Part shown: positions 48,608 to 58,204 of the stretch, piece after piece
How the letters are laid out: each line of letters begins with the position of its first letter
How positions within the stretch are numbered: the stretch's first letter is position 1
Assembly (NCBI RefSeq): GCF_020782115.1
Contig: NZ_JAJGMW010000018.1
Coordinates: 31,837-95,836 of the forward strand
Direction: 5' to 3'
From: Leeuwenhoekiella parthenopeia
Lineage (GTDB): Bacteria; Bacteroidota; Bacteroidia; Flavobacteriales; Flavobacteriaceae
Length of the DNA stretch: 64,000 nt
Program-made: the position numbers and the translations under genes
Notes under the pieces: model-generated
Told to the model about the DNA's origin: nothing
The model's database searches: none
Seen by the model: only the letters and a program-made list of their open reading frames with translations

Positions 48608-48964
48608 ATTATTTCATTTGAATTTGGCGAACTTTATTTTGAAGGTTCATTGGCTTTAGGCACGATGAACCCCTGCATTTGCATCAATGAAGATTTAGCG
48701 CTTGATGTTTTTAATGCCTGTCTGGAGCATTTTCAGCAACTTCCCTTTGCATACATCGCAATACGTACCGCATCCTACAGTGTAGACCCTTTGGTTTACA
48801 ATACGCTGTCCAGGCTACAAAACTTTATGGCAATGGCTGTTGTGGTGACTTCTGAGATTGGCCTATCGAGTACTACTGTGGAACAAGAATTTATTCAGAA
48901 ACCTTTTAAAGCTTTTACCAGCCTATTGGAAGCTAAAAAATGGGCTCTTGAAATACTCCAATAA
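48608..48964 (+). CDS. STAS/SpoIIAA-like small protein, start codon unclear
   Basis: The frame is open from 48572 to a TAA at 48962. The fold pattern (short beta strands FEFGELYFEG, a helix ALDVFNACLEHFQQLP, AYIAIRTASYSVDPLVYNTLSRL, AMAVVVTSE, KPFKAFTSLLEAKKWALEIL) resembles Flavobacteriia STAS/SEC14-like proteins. The first ATG (48665) and the TTG at 48650 both fall after the first conserved strand, so an upstream non-standard start such as ATT 48608 or 48611 is likelier. Function unknown. Confidence 0.55.
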   Translation: MISFEFGELYFEGSLALGTMNPCICINEDLALDVFNACLEHFQQLPFAYIAIRTASYSVDPLVYNTLSRLQNFMAMAVVVTSEIGLSSTTVEQEFIQKPFKAFTSLLEAKKWALEILQ

Positions 48965-48992
48965 AAAAAAGATGTCTTTCGACATCTTTTTA
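48963..48992. terminator. Bidirectional terminator
   Basis: AAAAAGATGTC/GACATCTTTTT with loop TTTC, between convergent genes. Confidence 0.9.
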
Positions 48993-48995
48993 AAA

Positions 48996-49298
48996 CTAGT
49001 TTTTTACGCGTATTGGGATCGTTCGTACCTCTTTTTCGGTTTTGATTAGATAGGTATAGACCCACATTAAAGTAAACGAAGGAATAATATCAGTAAATGG
49101 TAGTAGCTCTTCAACAAAAACAAGTACCGAAGCTATTTTTCCATTTCTCCCGGGATACATTTCGCCCATCTTTTTTGCGGCGTAAGGAGCCCAGGCCAGA
49201 TCAAGAAAAGGACCCACAACCGGTATCGCCATCGTTGCCATACCAATTAAATCGAAAAGAACTCCCTTGATTAATAAGTTATAATTAAGTACTCTCAT
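48996..49298 (-). CDS. Small membrane protein, 100 aa
   Basis: Three hydrophobic segments (about 10-30, 33-40 and 58-85). GMATMAIPVVGPFLDLAWAPYAAKKM followed by a PGRNGKIASVLVFVEELLPFTDIIPSFTLMW segment suggests a conserved small integral membrane family; function unknown. 43 nt downstream of folE on the same strand. Confidence 0.7.
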   Translation of the reverse strand: MRVLNYNLLIKGVLFDLIGMATMAIPVVGPFLDLAWAPYAAKKMGEMYPGRNGKIASVLVFVEELLPFTDIIPSFTLMWVYTYLIKTEKEVRTIPIRVKN

Positions 49299-49341
49299 AG
49301 TCTCGTTTTTTGTTTATATGTACCAAAAAACCTGCCAAAGT

Positions 49342-49941
49342 CTAAGACAAATCATTTGATATCAACTTAAGGAATTCGTTGCGCGTTTCGCTATTCTCAA
49401 ATTGTCCTCTAAATCCTGAGGTTGTCGTCGTTGAGTTTTGCTTCTGTACGCCACGCATCATCATGCACATATGTGAAGCTTCGATCACAACTGCAACGCC
49501 CTGAGGTTTTAGCGTATCATTAATGCACTCCAGAATATTGTGCGTAAGCCGTTCCTGCACCTGTAAACGACGCGAAAAAACATCTACGATACGAGGTATT
49601 TTGCTTAAACCTACGATGTAACCATTGGGTATGTAGGCAATATGTGCCTTACCAAAAAATGGTAAAAGGTGATGTTCACAAAGCGAATAGAGTTCAATGT
49701 TTTTGACAATTACCATTTCATTGTAATCCTCCTTAAACATTGCGCCACTTAAAATTTCAGAAGCATCAACGTCATAACCACTGGTTAAATACATCATTGC
49801 TTTTGCAGCGCGCTCGGGAGTTTTGAATATTCCTTCACGATTAACGTCCTCGCCCAGATCTGTAATGATTGATTTATAACGGTTTTTGACATCTTCTTTA
49901 ACTTCAATATTATACTCTTCAAATTTTCGGTACGGGGACAT
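49342..49941 (-). CDS. folE: GTP cyclohydrolase I
   Basis: 199 aa, GTP to dihydroneopterin triphosphate, entry to folate. [37 protein letters not shown] holds the zinc and active-site Cys/His; the second Cys is in [22 protein letters not shown]. Normal length. Separated from msrA by 35 nt. Confidence 0.95.
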   Translation of the reverse strand: MSPYRKFEEYNIEVKEDVKNRYKSIITDLGEDVNREGIFKTPERAAKAMMYLTSGYDVDASEILSGAMFKEDYNEMVIVKNIELYSLCEHHLLPFFGKAHIAYIPNGYIVGLSKIPRIVDVFSRRLQVQERLTHNILECINDTLKPQGVAVVIEASHMCMMMRGVQKQNSTTTTSGFRGQFENSETRNEFLKLISNDLS

Positions 49942-49976
49942 AATGGGTGGGTTTAACTATTAAAATGAATGAATGA

Positions 49977-50528
49977 TTAGCGGTATTCGGGAAGTAGTTT
50001 ATGCTGATACAGCTTTTTGATTTTATTGATCTTAGGATCTATGATAAACTGGCAATATCCCTGTAAAGGATGGTTATTGTAAAACTCATGATGCTCATCC
50101 TCGGCATAATAAAAAGGTTTGGCTTCAGTCACCTCAGTAACTATTTTACTTTCAAAAACCTGCTCAGCTTCAAGATAGTTTATGTAGTCAAGAGCTTCTT
50201 GCTTTTGGGATTCAGAATGGTAAAAAATAGCGCTACGATACTGCGTGCCTACATCATTACCCTGTCTGTTTAAAGTAGTTGGATCGTGCGTGGTAAAAAA
50301 TACCTGTAGTAAGTCTTTATACGAAATCAATTCGGGATCGTATTCCAGTTCTATTGCTTCAGCGTGGCCGGTACGTCCCTGACACACTTCACGGTAGGGT
50401 GGGTTTTTGATTTGACCACCGGTATAACCGCTACGCACATTATAAATTCCGGTAAATCGTTGAAATACAGCTTCGGTACACCAGAAACATCCACTGGCAA
50501 ACGTAGCTTTAATTAAATTTGTTTTCAT
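49977..50528 (-). CDS. msrA: Peptide methionine sulfoxide reductase A
   Basis: 183 aa. Catalytic motif FASGCFWCTEAVFQR; YTGGQIKNPPYREVCQGRTGHAEAIELEYDP and YHSESQKQEAL are diagnostic. I start at the ATG at 50528 (MKTNLIKATFASG). An upstream in-frame codon at 50555 lies on the other side of the exact promoter element TATCTTTG (minus strand, 50536-50543), so it is unlikely to be translated. Confidence 0.94.
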   Translation of the reverse strand: MKTNLIKATFASGCFWCTEAVFQRFTGIYNVRSGYTGGQIKNPPYREVCQGRTGHAEAIELEYDPELISYKDLLQVFFTTHDPTTLNRQGNDVGTQYRSAIFYHSESQKQEALDYINYLEAEQVFESKIVTEVTEAKPFYYAEDEHHEFYNNHPLQGYCQFIIDPKINKIKKLYQHKLLPEYR

Positions 50529-50535
50529 AGCTAAA

Positions 50536-50543
50536 CAAAGATA
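50536..50543 (-). promoter_or_regulatory. msrA -7 promoter element
   Basis: Minus-strand TATCTTTG, exact TAnnTTTG, 8 nt before the msrA ATG; it decides the start codon choice. Confidence 0.5.
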
Positions 50544-50657
50544 GAATCTGATCAACAGGTTAAATCGAGTTTAACCTTTTGTTAATACATTTCTTTAAAA
50601 GATTAAACAAAATACCATAAAAACCGCATTTGCATCTGTAATTCTTATGCCGAATAG

Positions 50658-50665
50658 TATCTTTG
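50658..50665 (+). promoter_or_regulatory. lolD promoter -7 element
   Basis: TATCTTTG, exact match to TAnnTTTG; gives about 110 nt of 5' UTR before the lolD ATG. Confidence 0.5.
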
Positions 50666-50781
50666 GCTCCAATTTAAAAGCGGCTTAAACAGTCAAGGCT
50701 AAGTCGTATGCAGTTGTGGTAACTTACTCTTATAATAAGGAGAAGCACAAACAACAACAGATTCCTAAAAACGCGTATTGG

Positions 50782-51444
50782 ATGATTGTAGCAGAACACC
50801 TGTATAAATCCTATGGAGATGTACAAATACTTAAAGGAGTAGATTTAAAAATTTCTGAAGGCGAGGTCGTATCTATAGTAGGTGCCAGCGGCGCCGGTAA
50901 GACCACGCTGTTGCAAATATTAGGCACACTTGATAAGGCAGACCAGCACGCGGGTACACAACTACGTATTAACGATATCAATGTGCATGCGCTGGGACAG
51001 AAGGAGCTGAGCAAATTCCGCAACCTGAATATTGGTTTTATTTTTCAGTTTCATCAGCTTTTACCCGAGTTTACAGCCCTTGAAAATGTTTGTATACCGG
51101 CTTTTATCGCCCGAAAGAGCAAAGCAGAAGCCGAAAAGCGCGCCAAAGACCTCTTAGGTTTTTTAGGCTTGGCGCATCGTATTGAGCACAAACCCGGTCA
51201 ACTCTCGGGCGGTGAACAGCAACGGGTGGCCGTTGCGCGGTCCCTTATAAATGAACCGGCACTTATTCTGGCCGATGAGCCTTCGGGTAACCTGGACAGC
51301 GAATCTGCCGAAAATCTGCACAAATTGTTTTTCAAACTGCGCGACACTTACAATCAGACTTTTGTAATCGTGACACATAATGAAGATCTGGCTGCAATGG
51401 CCGATCGTAAACTTACTATGGTAGATGGCAAAATCATCACTTAA
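50782..51444 (+). CDS. lolD: Lipoprotein-release-type ABC transporter ATPase
   Basis: 220 aa. Walker [13 protein letters not shown] (near 36), Q-loop [16 protein letters not shown], signature [15 protein letters not shown], Walker [11 protein letters not shown]-loop VTHN. The LLPEF and SGNLDSE surroundings are those of the LolD/MacB group. Start chosen at [12 protein letters not shown]; an upstream in-frame GTG (50716) would add an unlikely Lys/Gln-rich extension. The membrane partner is not adjacent. Confidence 0.88.
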   Translation: MIVAEHLYKSYGDVQILKGVDLKISEGEVVSIVGASGAGKTTLLQILGTLDKADQHAGTQLRINDINVHALGQKELSKFRNLNIGFIFQFHQLLPEFTALENVCIPAFIARKSKAEAEKRAKDLLGFLGLAHRIEHKPGQLSGGEQQRVAVARSLINEPALILADEPSGNLDSESAENLHKLFFKLRDTYNQTFVIVTHNEDLAAMADRKLTMVDGKIIT

Positions 51445-52216
51445 ACTTAAAAAAAGTGAACTAAAAGAATTTCTGGACGAAAAAGCCGCTTACTATGAGA
51501 ATCCAAAATTTATAGGCACCGATCCCATTCAAATTCCGCATCAGTTCAGCAAAAAGGAAGACATAGAAATCATTGGTTTTCTTGTCGCCACTATTGCCTG
51601 GGGCAATCGCAAAAGCATCATTACAAACAGTAATAAACTGGTTGAACTTCTCGAAAACAATCCTTACGACTTTGTCATCAACCATTCCGCCGAAGACTTA
51701 AACACACTTCAGCATTTTGTTCACCGTACATTCAACGGGGAAGATCTTGCAACCTTTATCGTCGCTTTAAAGCATATTTATTCAAAATATAACGGGCTGG
51801 AGGCTGTATTTCATAAAAATCTGGAACAGGGCGATCTGCAACTTGCTATTCATCATTTCAAAAAACGCTTTTTTGAAGTAGAGCATCTCCCGCGCACCCG
51901 TAAACACATGAGTGACCCTTTAAAGAAATCAGCCGCCAAACGCATCAATATGTTTTTAAGATGGATGGTTCGACCGGCTGATGCCGGAGTGGATTTCGGG
52001 ATCTGGAAAAGCCTCTCTCCTGCTCTGCTCTCGTGTCCGCTTGACGTACATTCCGGGAGAGTCGCACGCCAGCTGGGTTTACTCAAACGCAAACAAAACG
52101 ATGCGACAGCTTTAGCCGAGCTCGATAAGAACCTGAGGCGATTTGACCCGAAAGATCCCGTTAAATACGACTTTGCGCTTTTTGGCCTGAGCGCCTTTGA
52201 AAAAGAACTTTTTTAG
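51425..52216 (+). CDS. TIGR02757-type conserved protein
   Basis: 263 aa, cytosolic. [38 protein letters not shown] and [19 protein letters not shown] match the family that TIGR02757 covers; the helical arrangement recalls helix-hairpin-helix DNA glycosylases (inference). It overlaps the end of lolD by 20 nt in another frame, with ATG at 51425, so translation is probably coupled. Function not known. Confidence 0.78.
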   Translation: MAKSSLKLKKSELKEFLDEKAAYYENPKFIGTDPIQIPHQFSKKEDIEIIGFLVATIAWGNRKSIITNSNKLVELLENNPYDFVINHSAEDLNTLQHFVHRTFNGEDLATFIVALKHIYSKYNGLEAVFHKNLEQGDLQLAIHHFKKRFFEVEHLPRTRKHMSDPLKKSAAKRINMFLRWMVRPADAGVDFGIWKSLSPALLSCPLDVHSGRVARQLGLLKRKQNDATALAELDKNLRRFDPKDPVKYDFALFGLSAFEKELF

Positions 52217-52322
52217 CTTTTAATATTAAAGCCTTAAAAAGAAAAGTGTGTCACTATGGCTCTAATTGGTTTAAGTGGCATAATTTTAGAAAGAGACCAA
52301 CTGTTTTTAACCAACCAACATC

Positions 52323-53531
52323 ATGCAAATACCGGCCTTACCTACTTTTGAATCTGAACGCCTTATGGAACTGGAAGAGCTTCAGCTTTCCTACGAGCCT
52401 GATGCCAATTATGATGTAATTACCCGTCTGGCCTCTGCGATCTGTGAGGTGCCTATAGCGCTGATAACTCTTATAAAGGCAGAAAAGCAATTTTTTAAAT
52501 CAAAAATAGGTACAGACTTCTGTGATACCGAGAGGGATGTTTCTTTCTGTTCTCATGCGATTTTGAATCCCCGGGAAATTACAATTGTAAATGATGCGCG
52601 TAAAGATCCCCGATTTAAGGATAATCCCTTAACAAGACTCGAGACGCCCGTTATTTTTTATGCAGGTGTGCCTCTGCTTACCAAAAATGGCCATCCGCTG
52701 GGTACACTTTGTGTGATTGACAGTAAACCCAGAACGCTCTCTGCAACTCAGATCGAATCGCTGAGAGATCTGGCAAGTCAGGTTGAAAACCTTTTTGAAC
52801 TGCGGCGAAACAATCTCAAACTGCTAGAAATCGAGCAGTTGCTTCAGAAAAAAAATGAACAATTACGCAAGTTTGCAGGCACGGTATCACACGATATGAA
52901 AATGCCTTTAGCCAATATGATAATCACAACAGATATTTTAAGGGCCAAATATGCTCCTAAACTCGATGCGCAGGGAAATGACTATTTGTCTTATCTCAAG
53001 CAATCTTCATTTTCGCTCAGTGATTATATAGACAATTTGCTTTCCTATTACGAAAGCGAAGAGCAGTCAGCAGAAAAAGCCGAAGCTTTTGATCTTCAGG
53101 ATTTACTTGAAGAACTTATAGATCTGCTTAATATTAATGAGGATTACATCATAAACCTGCCGGAAAACCCTATGGAACTGATTACCAATAAGTCTGCGGT
53201 AAACCAGATTTTATTGAACCTGATTACCAATAGTTTAAAATACAACGATAAGGAAACGGGTATCATCAATATTAAATGTACTCAGGACCACGCGTATTAT
53301 TACATTCAGGTTTCTGATAACGGAAAAGGCATACCCAAAGACAAGCAGGAGATGATTTTTGACCTCTTTAGTACTGCTACAGATGCTGATAATAAAGGAA
53401 AGAAAGGAAACGGCATAGGCTTATCTACGGTAAGAAACCTGGTTCAATCTCTCGGTGGAATCATCAGTGTAAGCAGTGAGGAAGGAAAGGGAGCTACTTT
53501 TGATTTTACCATCAAAAAAGTAAGTTCCTAA
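52323..53531 (+). CDS. GAF-domain sensor histidine kinase (cytosolic)
   Basis: 402 aa. GAF domain at residues 28-160 (FCSHAIL, GVPLLTKNGHPLGTLCVID), coiled linker, HisKA with phospho-His190 in GTVSHDMKMPLANM, and HATPase_c with NLITNSLKYND (N box), SDNGKGIP (G1) and KGNGIGLSTVRNLV (G2). No membrane segment, so it senses an internal signal. No response regulator gene is adjacent (orphan kinase). Confidence 0.92.
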   Translation: MQIPALPTFESERLMELEELQLSYEPDANYDVITRLASAICEVPIALITLIKAEKQFFKSKIGTDFCDTERDVSFCSHAILNPREITIVNDARKDPRFKDNPLTRLETPVIFYAGVPLLTKNGHPLGTLCVIDSKPRTLSATQIESLRDLASQVENLFELRRNNLKLLEIEQLLQKKNEQLRKFAGTVSHDMKMPLANMIITTDILRAKYAPKLDAQGNDYLSYLKQSSFSLSDYIDNLLSYYESEEQSAEKAEAFDLQDLLEELIDLLNINEDYIINLPENPMELITNKSAVNQILLNLITNSLKYNDKETGIINIKCTQDHAYYYIQVSDNGKGIPKDKQEMIFDLFSTATDADNKGKKGNGIGLSTVRNLVQSLGGIISVSSEEGKGATFDFTIKKVSS

Positions 53532-53571
53532 ATCAAAAACCGCTAATTTAGGCCAGCTAATTGCCAGCACT

Positions 53572-55482
53572 ATGCAGTTTAAAAACCCCGAAATTCTTTA
53601 CTTCCTTTTTTTACTGCTTATTCCTGTTATCATTCACCTGTTTCAGTTAAGGAGATTTAAGAAAACAGCCTTTACTAACGTGGTTTTTTTAGAACGCGTG
53701 GTGCAAAACACCCGCAAAAGCAATACCCTAAAAAAATGGCTTATTCTGTTTACGAGGCTCTGTGCCCTGGCAGGATTAATTTTGGCCTTTGCCCAGCCTT
53801 TTATACCGGAAACAGGCGCTGCACTGCAGGAGCAGGAAACCGTTTTGTTTATTGATAATTCATTCAGTATGCAGGCTCAGGGCGACAAAGGCACTTTGCT
53901 TAATGAGGTCAAACAGGATTTACTCGCTAACCTGCCTAAAGGCAAAACCCTTACCCTGGCTACCTGGGACAACCAGTCAAAAGATTTTGATCCGGCTAAA
54001 GACCGCTCGGTTTTGCAGGATCTTGATTATACGTCTGCCACCCTATCGCAGGAAAATTTAATGCTGCAACTCAAATCCCTCTTTTCAAAAGATCGTACAA
54101 AAAACAAACGATTAATCCTTGTAAGCGATTTTCAGGATTTACAACCTGAAAAAAAACCGGATTCCGGCAGCTTAAATCTATACAATGTAATCCTTAAACC
54201 TATTGATTACAGCAACATTGCTTTAGACAGTCTGAGCTCGGAGCTTGAGTCAACCGGAATGAAATTCCGGGTTTGGTTATCAGCTACAACACCTTTAGAA
54301 AACCAGGTTCCGGTTTCGGTATATAACGGCGATCAATTGCTCACTAAGGCTACCGCAAATTTTAATAACAGCGATACGACCTCGGTTTATTTCAGTCTGG
54401 AAACACAAAATCAAATAGCCGGAAAACTTAGCATTGAAGATCCTAATCTCAACTACGACAATCAGTTTTATTTCGCCGCCGGCGCTCCCAGACCTTTAAA
54501 AGTTTTGGCTATATCCAATACCGATTCAGATTTCATTTCGCGTCTGTACCGGTCTCCCGACTATGAGCTTACAATTGTTCAATCTGCCGAACTGGATTAC
54601 AGTTTACTCGCAGATCAAAATTTAATAGTCCTAAATGAGCTTTCAAACATTCCGGCAGCTCTTATTAATCAGCTGAAGTCACACACAGCGCAAGGCGGCA
54701 CGTTAATCCTGATTCCTGCTGCTGATGCCCGAAGCGAAATTTACACTCCGCTACTGGGTGCTTATGGTTTTCTGCCATTCGGCGAAAAGAACACGACTGC
54801 GCAGCGCATTACGAGTATCAATTATGATCACCCACTCTATCAAAATGTATTTAGCGGCAGAACATCTAATTTGCAATCGCACATACTGCAATCTTATTTT
54901 CCGCTCACCGGAACCGGGTCTATACTTGGGCTGGAAAATGGGGCCGTATTCCTCGCTGAAAGTAACGGCCTTTACGTTTTTACAGGAGCATTGAATGCGG
55001 GAAACAGCAATTTTATAAACGGACAGCTTATTGTACCTACTTTTGATAAAATCGCCGTCGAAGCTTTAAAATCGCCCAGGTTGTATTATACGTTTGGCGA
55101 CAATGCTACTTATGAGATTGAAGCTACGCTGCCGGAAGATGCTGTACTGGTACTCGAGAATAAGGGCGATCAGATCATTCCCTTACAGCAGAAACGCGGC
55201 TCAAAAATCACCATCTCCGAAACGCCGGGACTTGATAAAGCAGGCGTTTACGCACTTAAACATAAAAATGACACACTAGCTCTGGTAGCCTATAATTACA
55301 ACCGCTTAGAAAGCGCATTACAGGAACAAAACTTTGAAGAACATGAGCTTTACGATGAAGTGGGCAGCCTGATCAATGAACTGCAGGAAGCCTCAAATCT
55401 TAACCTCCTTTCCAAATGGTTTGTTATTTTTGCACTGTTTGCATTCCTATCAGAAATGCTTATCCTAAAATTCTTTAAATGA
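53572..55482 (+). CDS. BatA-domain membrane protein
   Basis: 636 aa. The N-terminal double-span BatA-type domain is at 1-90 (NPEILYFLFLLLIPVIIHLFQLRRFKKTAFTNVVFL, then LFTRLCALAGLILAFAQPFI). A von-Willebrand-A-like segment follows (VLFIDNSFSM, near 98), then a long periplasmic part and a C-terminal span (LSKWFVIFALFAFLSEMLIL). Related to the Bacteroides aerotolerance locus proteins. Stop overlaps the next start (ATGA, 55479-55482). Confidence 0.85.
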   Translation: MQFKNPEILYFLFLLLIPVIIHLFQLRRFKKTAFTNVVFLERVVQNTRKSNTLKKWLILFTRLCALAGLILAFAQPFIPETGAALQEQETVLFIDNSFSMQAQGDKGTLLNEVKQDLLANLPKGKTLTLATWDNQSKDFDPAKDRSVLQDLDYTSATLSQENLMLQLKSLFSKDRTKNKRLILVSDFQDLQPEKKPDSGSLNLYNVILKPIDYSNIALDSLSSELESTGMKFRVWLSATTPLENQVPVSVYNGDQLLTKATANFNNSDTTSVYFSLETQNQIAGKLSIEDPNLNYDNQFYFAAGAPRPLKVLAISNTDSDFISRLYRSPDYELTIVQSAELDYSLLADQNLIVLNELSNIPAALINQLKSHTAQGGTLILIPAADARSEIYTPLLGAYGFLPFGEKNTTAQRITSINYDHPLYQNVFSGRTSNLQSHILQSYFPLTGTGSILGLENGAVFLAESNGLYVFTGALNAGNSNFINGQLIVPTFDKIAVEALKSPRLYYTFGDNATYEIEATLPEDAVLVLENKGDQIIPLQQKRGSKITISETPGLDKAGVYALKHKNDTLALVAYNYNRLESALQEQNFEEHELYDEVGSLINELQEASNLNLLSKWFVIFALFAFLSEMLILKFFK

Positions 55483-56732
55483 ACGCACGCATAGTCCAGG
55501 CAAAGCTTATAGACGACAACCACTCCTTGAATGGAAAATTAGTTGACCTGCGCATCGAAAATGGAGTACTCACAGAGATCGCCGAATCCCTCTCCGCTAA
55601 AAAAGACGAAGAAATCATTGAGCTTAAAGACCTGCACGTATCTGCAGGCTGGTTTGACTCCAGTGTTAGTATGGGCGAACCGGGATATGAAGAACGGGAA
55701 ACGCTTAAAAATGGACTTCAGGTAGCGGCAAAGAGTGGTTTTACCGGCATTGCGGTCAACCCGAATACCAAACCAGTTGCAGATGACAGCGCTGTTATTA
55801 ACTTTTTAAAAACAAAATCTTCCGGTCACGCGGTAGACCTCTACCCTATTGGTGCACTCACCCAAAACGGTGCAGGTATTGATCTGGCTGAGCTGTACGA
55901 CATGCAGCAGGCCGGTGCGGTGGCTTTTGGCGATTATCAGCACGCGATTAAGAATCCCAATTTATTAAAGCTAGCCTTGCAATATACACAGGGCTTTGAC
56001 GGCCTGGTTTTATCATTTCCTCAGGAAAATGATTTAGTTATTAACGGGATGGCAAATGAAGGAGAAACCGCCATTCAACTGGGTCTTAAAGGAATTCCTG
56101 CTCTGGCCGAGCACTTGCAGATAACCCGTGACCTATACCTGCTGGAATATGCAGGGGGTAAACTACACATCCCTACAATTTCTACAGCACAAAGTGTGGC
56201 GCTTGTTAAAGCAGCCAAAGAAAAAGGGCTGGATGTTACCTGCAGTGTTGCGATTACCAATTTGTTTTACACCGATGCGGCCCTTCATGATTTTGATACA
56301 CGCTATAAAGTTTTACCTCCTCTGCGCACCGAGGAAGACCGAAAAGCGCTTGTTGCCGGTCTTGAAGATGGTACCATTGACATGGTGACCAGTGACCACA
56401 ATCCATTGGATATCGAATTGAAAAAACTTGAATTTGATCACGCCAAATTTGGAACTATTGCTCAGGAAGCAACGCTGGGTGCTCTGCTCCAACTCGTTTC
56501 TGCAGAAGTAGCTGTAAAAGCCCTTACCAAAGGCAGGGAGCGCTTTACGGGTGTCAGAACTCAGGTCAGGACCGGAGAAACCGCCAATCTCACATTATTT
56601 ACTACCGAAGGCACAAACACCTTCACTAAAGAACAGATACGCTCAAAATCTAAAAATGCGGCATTTTTAGGTGCAGAACTTCGGGGAAGTGTTTACGGCA
56701 TAATCGCAAATAATCAATTTATAGCTTCCTAA
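55479..56732 (+). CDS. Dihydroorotase-like protein lacking metal ligands
   Basis: 417 aa, dihydroorotase/amidohydrolase fold: D60-S-S-V-S-M-G-E-P-G69 sits where active enzymes have DxHxHxREPG, so both His and the Arg are replaced (S62, S64, G66). VTPHHL is replaced by VAITNLF. The Asp of the TSDHNP block and the ATLGAL pattern remain. It therefore looks non-catalytic, comparable in concept to the inactive PyrC' proteins that assemble with aspartate carbamoyltransferase. Commonly labelled dihydroorotase. Confidence 0.82.
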   Translation: MNARIVQAKLIDDNHSLNGKLVDLRIENGVLTEIAESLSAKKDEEIIELKDLHVSAGWFDSSVSMGEPGYEERETLKNGLQVAAKSGFTGIAVNPNTKPVADDSAVINFLKTKSSGHAVDLYPIGALTQNGAGIDLAELYDMQQAGAVAFGDYQHAIKNPNLLKLALQYTQGFDGLVLSFPQENDLVINGMANEGETAIQLGLKGIPALAEHLQITRDLYLLEYAGGKLHIPTISTAQSVALVKAAKEKGLDVTCSVAITNLFYTDAALHDFDTRYKVLPPLRTEEDRKALVAGLEDGTIDMVTSDHNPLDIELKKLEFDHAKFGTIAQEATLGALLQLVSAEVAVKALTKGRERFTGVRTQVRTGETANLTLFTTEGTNTFTKEQIRSKSKNAAFLGAELRGSVYGIIANNQFIAS

Positions 56733-56735
56733 GTC

Positions 56736-57065
56736 ATGACAACAGAAGAAATACAGGAGGGTAAAACCCGGGCAATTGTCGCTTATATAACCATTGTAGG
56801 GGCGATCATCGCAATTTTCATGAATTTGGAATCCAAGAATCCCTTTGCACGGTTTCACATCAGGCAGGCATTTGGCATATTTATTACTTTTTTTGCCCTT
56901 GGATTTATGGTTTCTTACCTCAATAACTGGGGTGCAACCGCCGGCTTTTACCTGTTTATTTTTGTGTTATGGGGTTATGGTGTGGTTAATGCCTTTCAGG
57001 GCAATGCCATCCCGGTACCACTATTGGGCAAATATTTTCAAAAATGGTTCACATTTATAGAATAG
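56736..57065 (+). CDS. Small DUF4870-like membrane protein
   Basis: 109 aa with three predicted spans (about 14-28, 47-67, 70-88). The pattern AYITIVGAIIAIFMNLE...FARFHIRQAFGIFI...VNAFQGNAIPVPLLGKYFQKW resembles DUF4870-type proteins. Function unknown. 3 nt after the dihydroorotase-like gene, 1 nt before the esterase gene. Confidence 0.75.
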   Translation: MTTEEIQEGKTRAIVAYITIVGAIIAIFMNLESKNPFARFHIRQAFGIFITFFALGFMVSYLNNWGATAGFYLFIFVLWGYGVVNAFQGNAIPVPLLGKYFQKWFTFIE

Positions 57066-57066
57066 C

Positions 57067-57720
57067 ATGAACAATTTCTCTCTAGAACACCTTATTCAAA
57101 AACCAAAAATACAAACCGACTCAAAACCGCCTCTTTTGCTGCTTTTACACGGGTACGGAAGCAATGAAGAGGACTTGTTTTCATTCGCTCCCGAGCTGCC
57201 TGAAACGTATTTTATCATTTCTGCGAAAGCACCATTAGCTATGCAACCTTATGGCAATGCCTGGTACACCATTCACTGGGATGCTACAGACGGAAAATGG
57301 TCTGATGACGAAGAGGCTTTAGCAGCCCGTGACCTGCTCGTGAAATTTATAGACGAAGTAGTCGACGCTTACGATCTGGATGCTTCAAATGTGACACTAC
57401 TCGGCTTTAGTCAGGGTTGTATTTTGAGCTATGCAGTGGCACTCACCTATCCTGAAAAGGTGAAAAATTTAATTGGTCTTAGCGGCTACATCAATGAGGC
57501 CATAACAGACCCGAAATCTGATTTGAGTGCTTATGAGCATCTTTCGGTTTTTAGCTCGCACGGTACGGTAGATCAGGTTATTCCGGTTAGCGCTGCGCGG
57601 AAAGTACCCGCGTATCTTGAAAAACTGGGGATTAAAGGGAGATTACGCGAATATCCTGTGGGACACGGGGTGGCTCCGCAGAATTTCTACGATTTGCGTG
57701 ACTGGCTACTGAAGCATTAA
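57067..57720 (+). CDS. Carboxylesterase/phospholipase-type alpha/beta hydrolase
   Basis: 217 aa, ypfH/YpfH-like esterase family. LLLLHGYGSNEEDLFSFAPELP (oxyanion region), nucleophile Ser in GFSQGC (near 117), Asp in SHGTVDQVIPV and His in PVGHGVAP. Cytosolic, no signal. Likely hydrolyses short acyl esters. Last gene of a run beginning at 53572, converging on the 57717 gene with a 4-nt overlap of ends. Confidence 0.88.
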   Translation: MNNFSLEHLIQKPKIQTDSKPPLLLLLHGYGSNEEDLFSFAPELPETYFIISAKAPLAMQPYGNAWYTIHWDATDGKWSDDEEALAARDLLVKFIDEVVDAYDLDASNVTLLGFSQGCILSYAVALTYPEKVKNLIGLSGYINEAITDPKSDLSAYEHLSVFSSHGTVDQVIPVSAARKVPAYLEKLGIKGRLREYPVGHGVAPQNFYDLRDWLLKH

Positions 57721-58199
57721 GGATAAATCACGCTCTGCAGGGTTTCAAAACTGATGCTTCCGTCTTTATCCACATCATAAAGCAAGATTAATTCGCCCCA
57801 ACGTTTTCCGTCGCTGAAATCGGCGATCACCCATTTGTGATTCAGCACTTCCACTTTATTAATTTGAAAAACTCCGGTGGCGTTCTCATAGGGAATAAGC
57901 GGGTTACCTGAAGTTGAATTCTTAGAAACCAGAGCGGTTTCGATTCGGCTCTCAAGACCGCCGACCTCTACACCAAAACGCTCAAAGTAATCATATGCAT
58001 TCTCATTACCGGTTAGTTTAAAATAACGACCGGCATTCAGATCAATTGAAGCAAGAGAATCGTTCACTTCTGTAAGCTCAACTTCCAGACGCTCAATTTT
58101 ATCTTGTTGTCTATCAAAAGATTTGCTGGCGTTTACGTATTGAAAAACAATCCATAATGCTGCAAATAAAAAAAGGTACATAAAAATGCTACGGCGCAT
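57717..58199 (-). CDS. Membrane-anchored hypothetical protein, 160 aa
   Basis: One N-terminal span (6-22) then a short coiled coil (QQDKIERLEVELTEVNDSLASI) and an extracytoplasmic domain ending with DVDKDGSISFETLQ, an EF-hand-like DxDxDG loop. 5 nt behind the MBL hydrolase gene, same operon. Function unknown. Confidence 0.72.
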   Translation of the reverse strand: MRRSIFMYLFLFAALWIVFQYVNASKSFDRQQDKIERLEVELTEVNDSLASIDLNAGRYFKLTGNENAYDYFERFGVEVGGLESRIETALVSKNSTSGNPLIPYENATGVFQINKVEVLNHKWVIADFSDGKRWGELILLYDVDKDGSISFETLQSVIYP

Positions 58200-58204
58200 G
58201 GTAG

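Noticed and set aside
50716..50781. N-terminal extension of LolD from GTG 50716
   Set aside because: Extension is Lys/Gln-rich and unlike the family; ATG 50782 gives the standard N-terminus.
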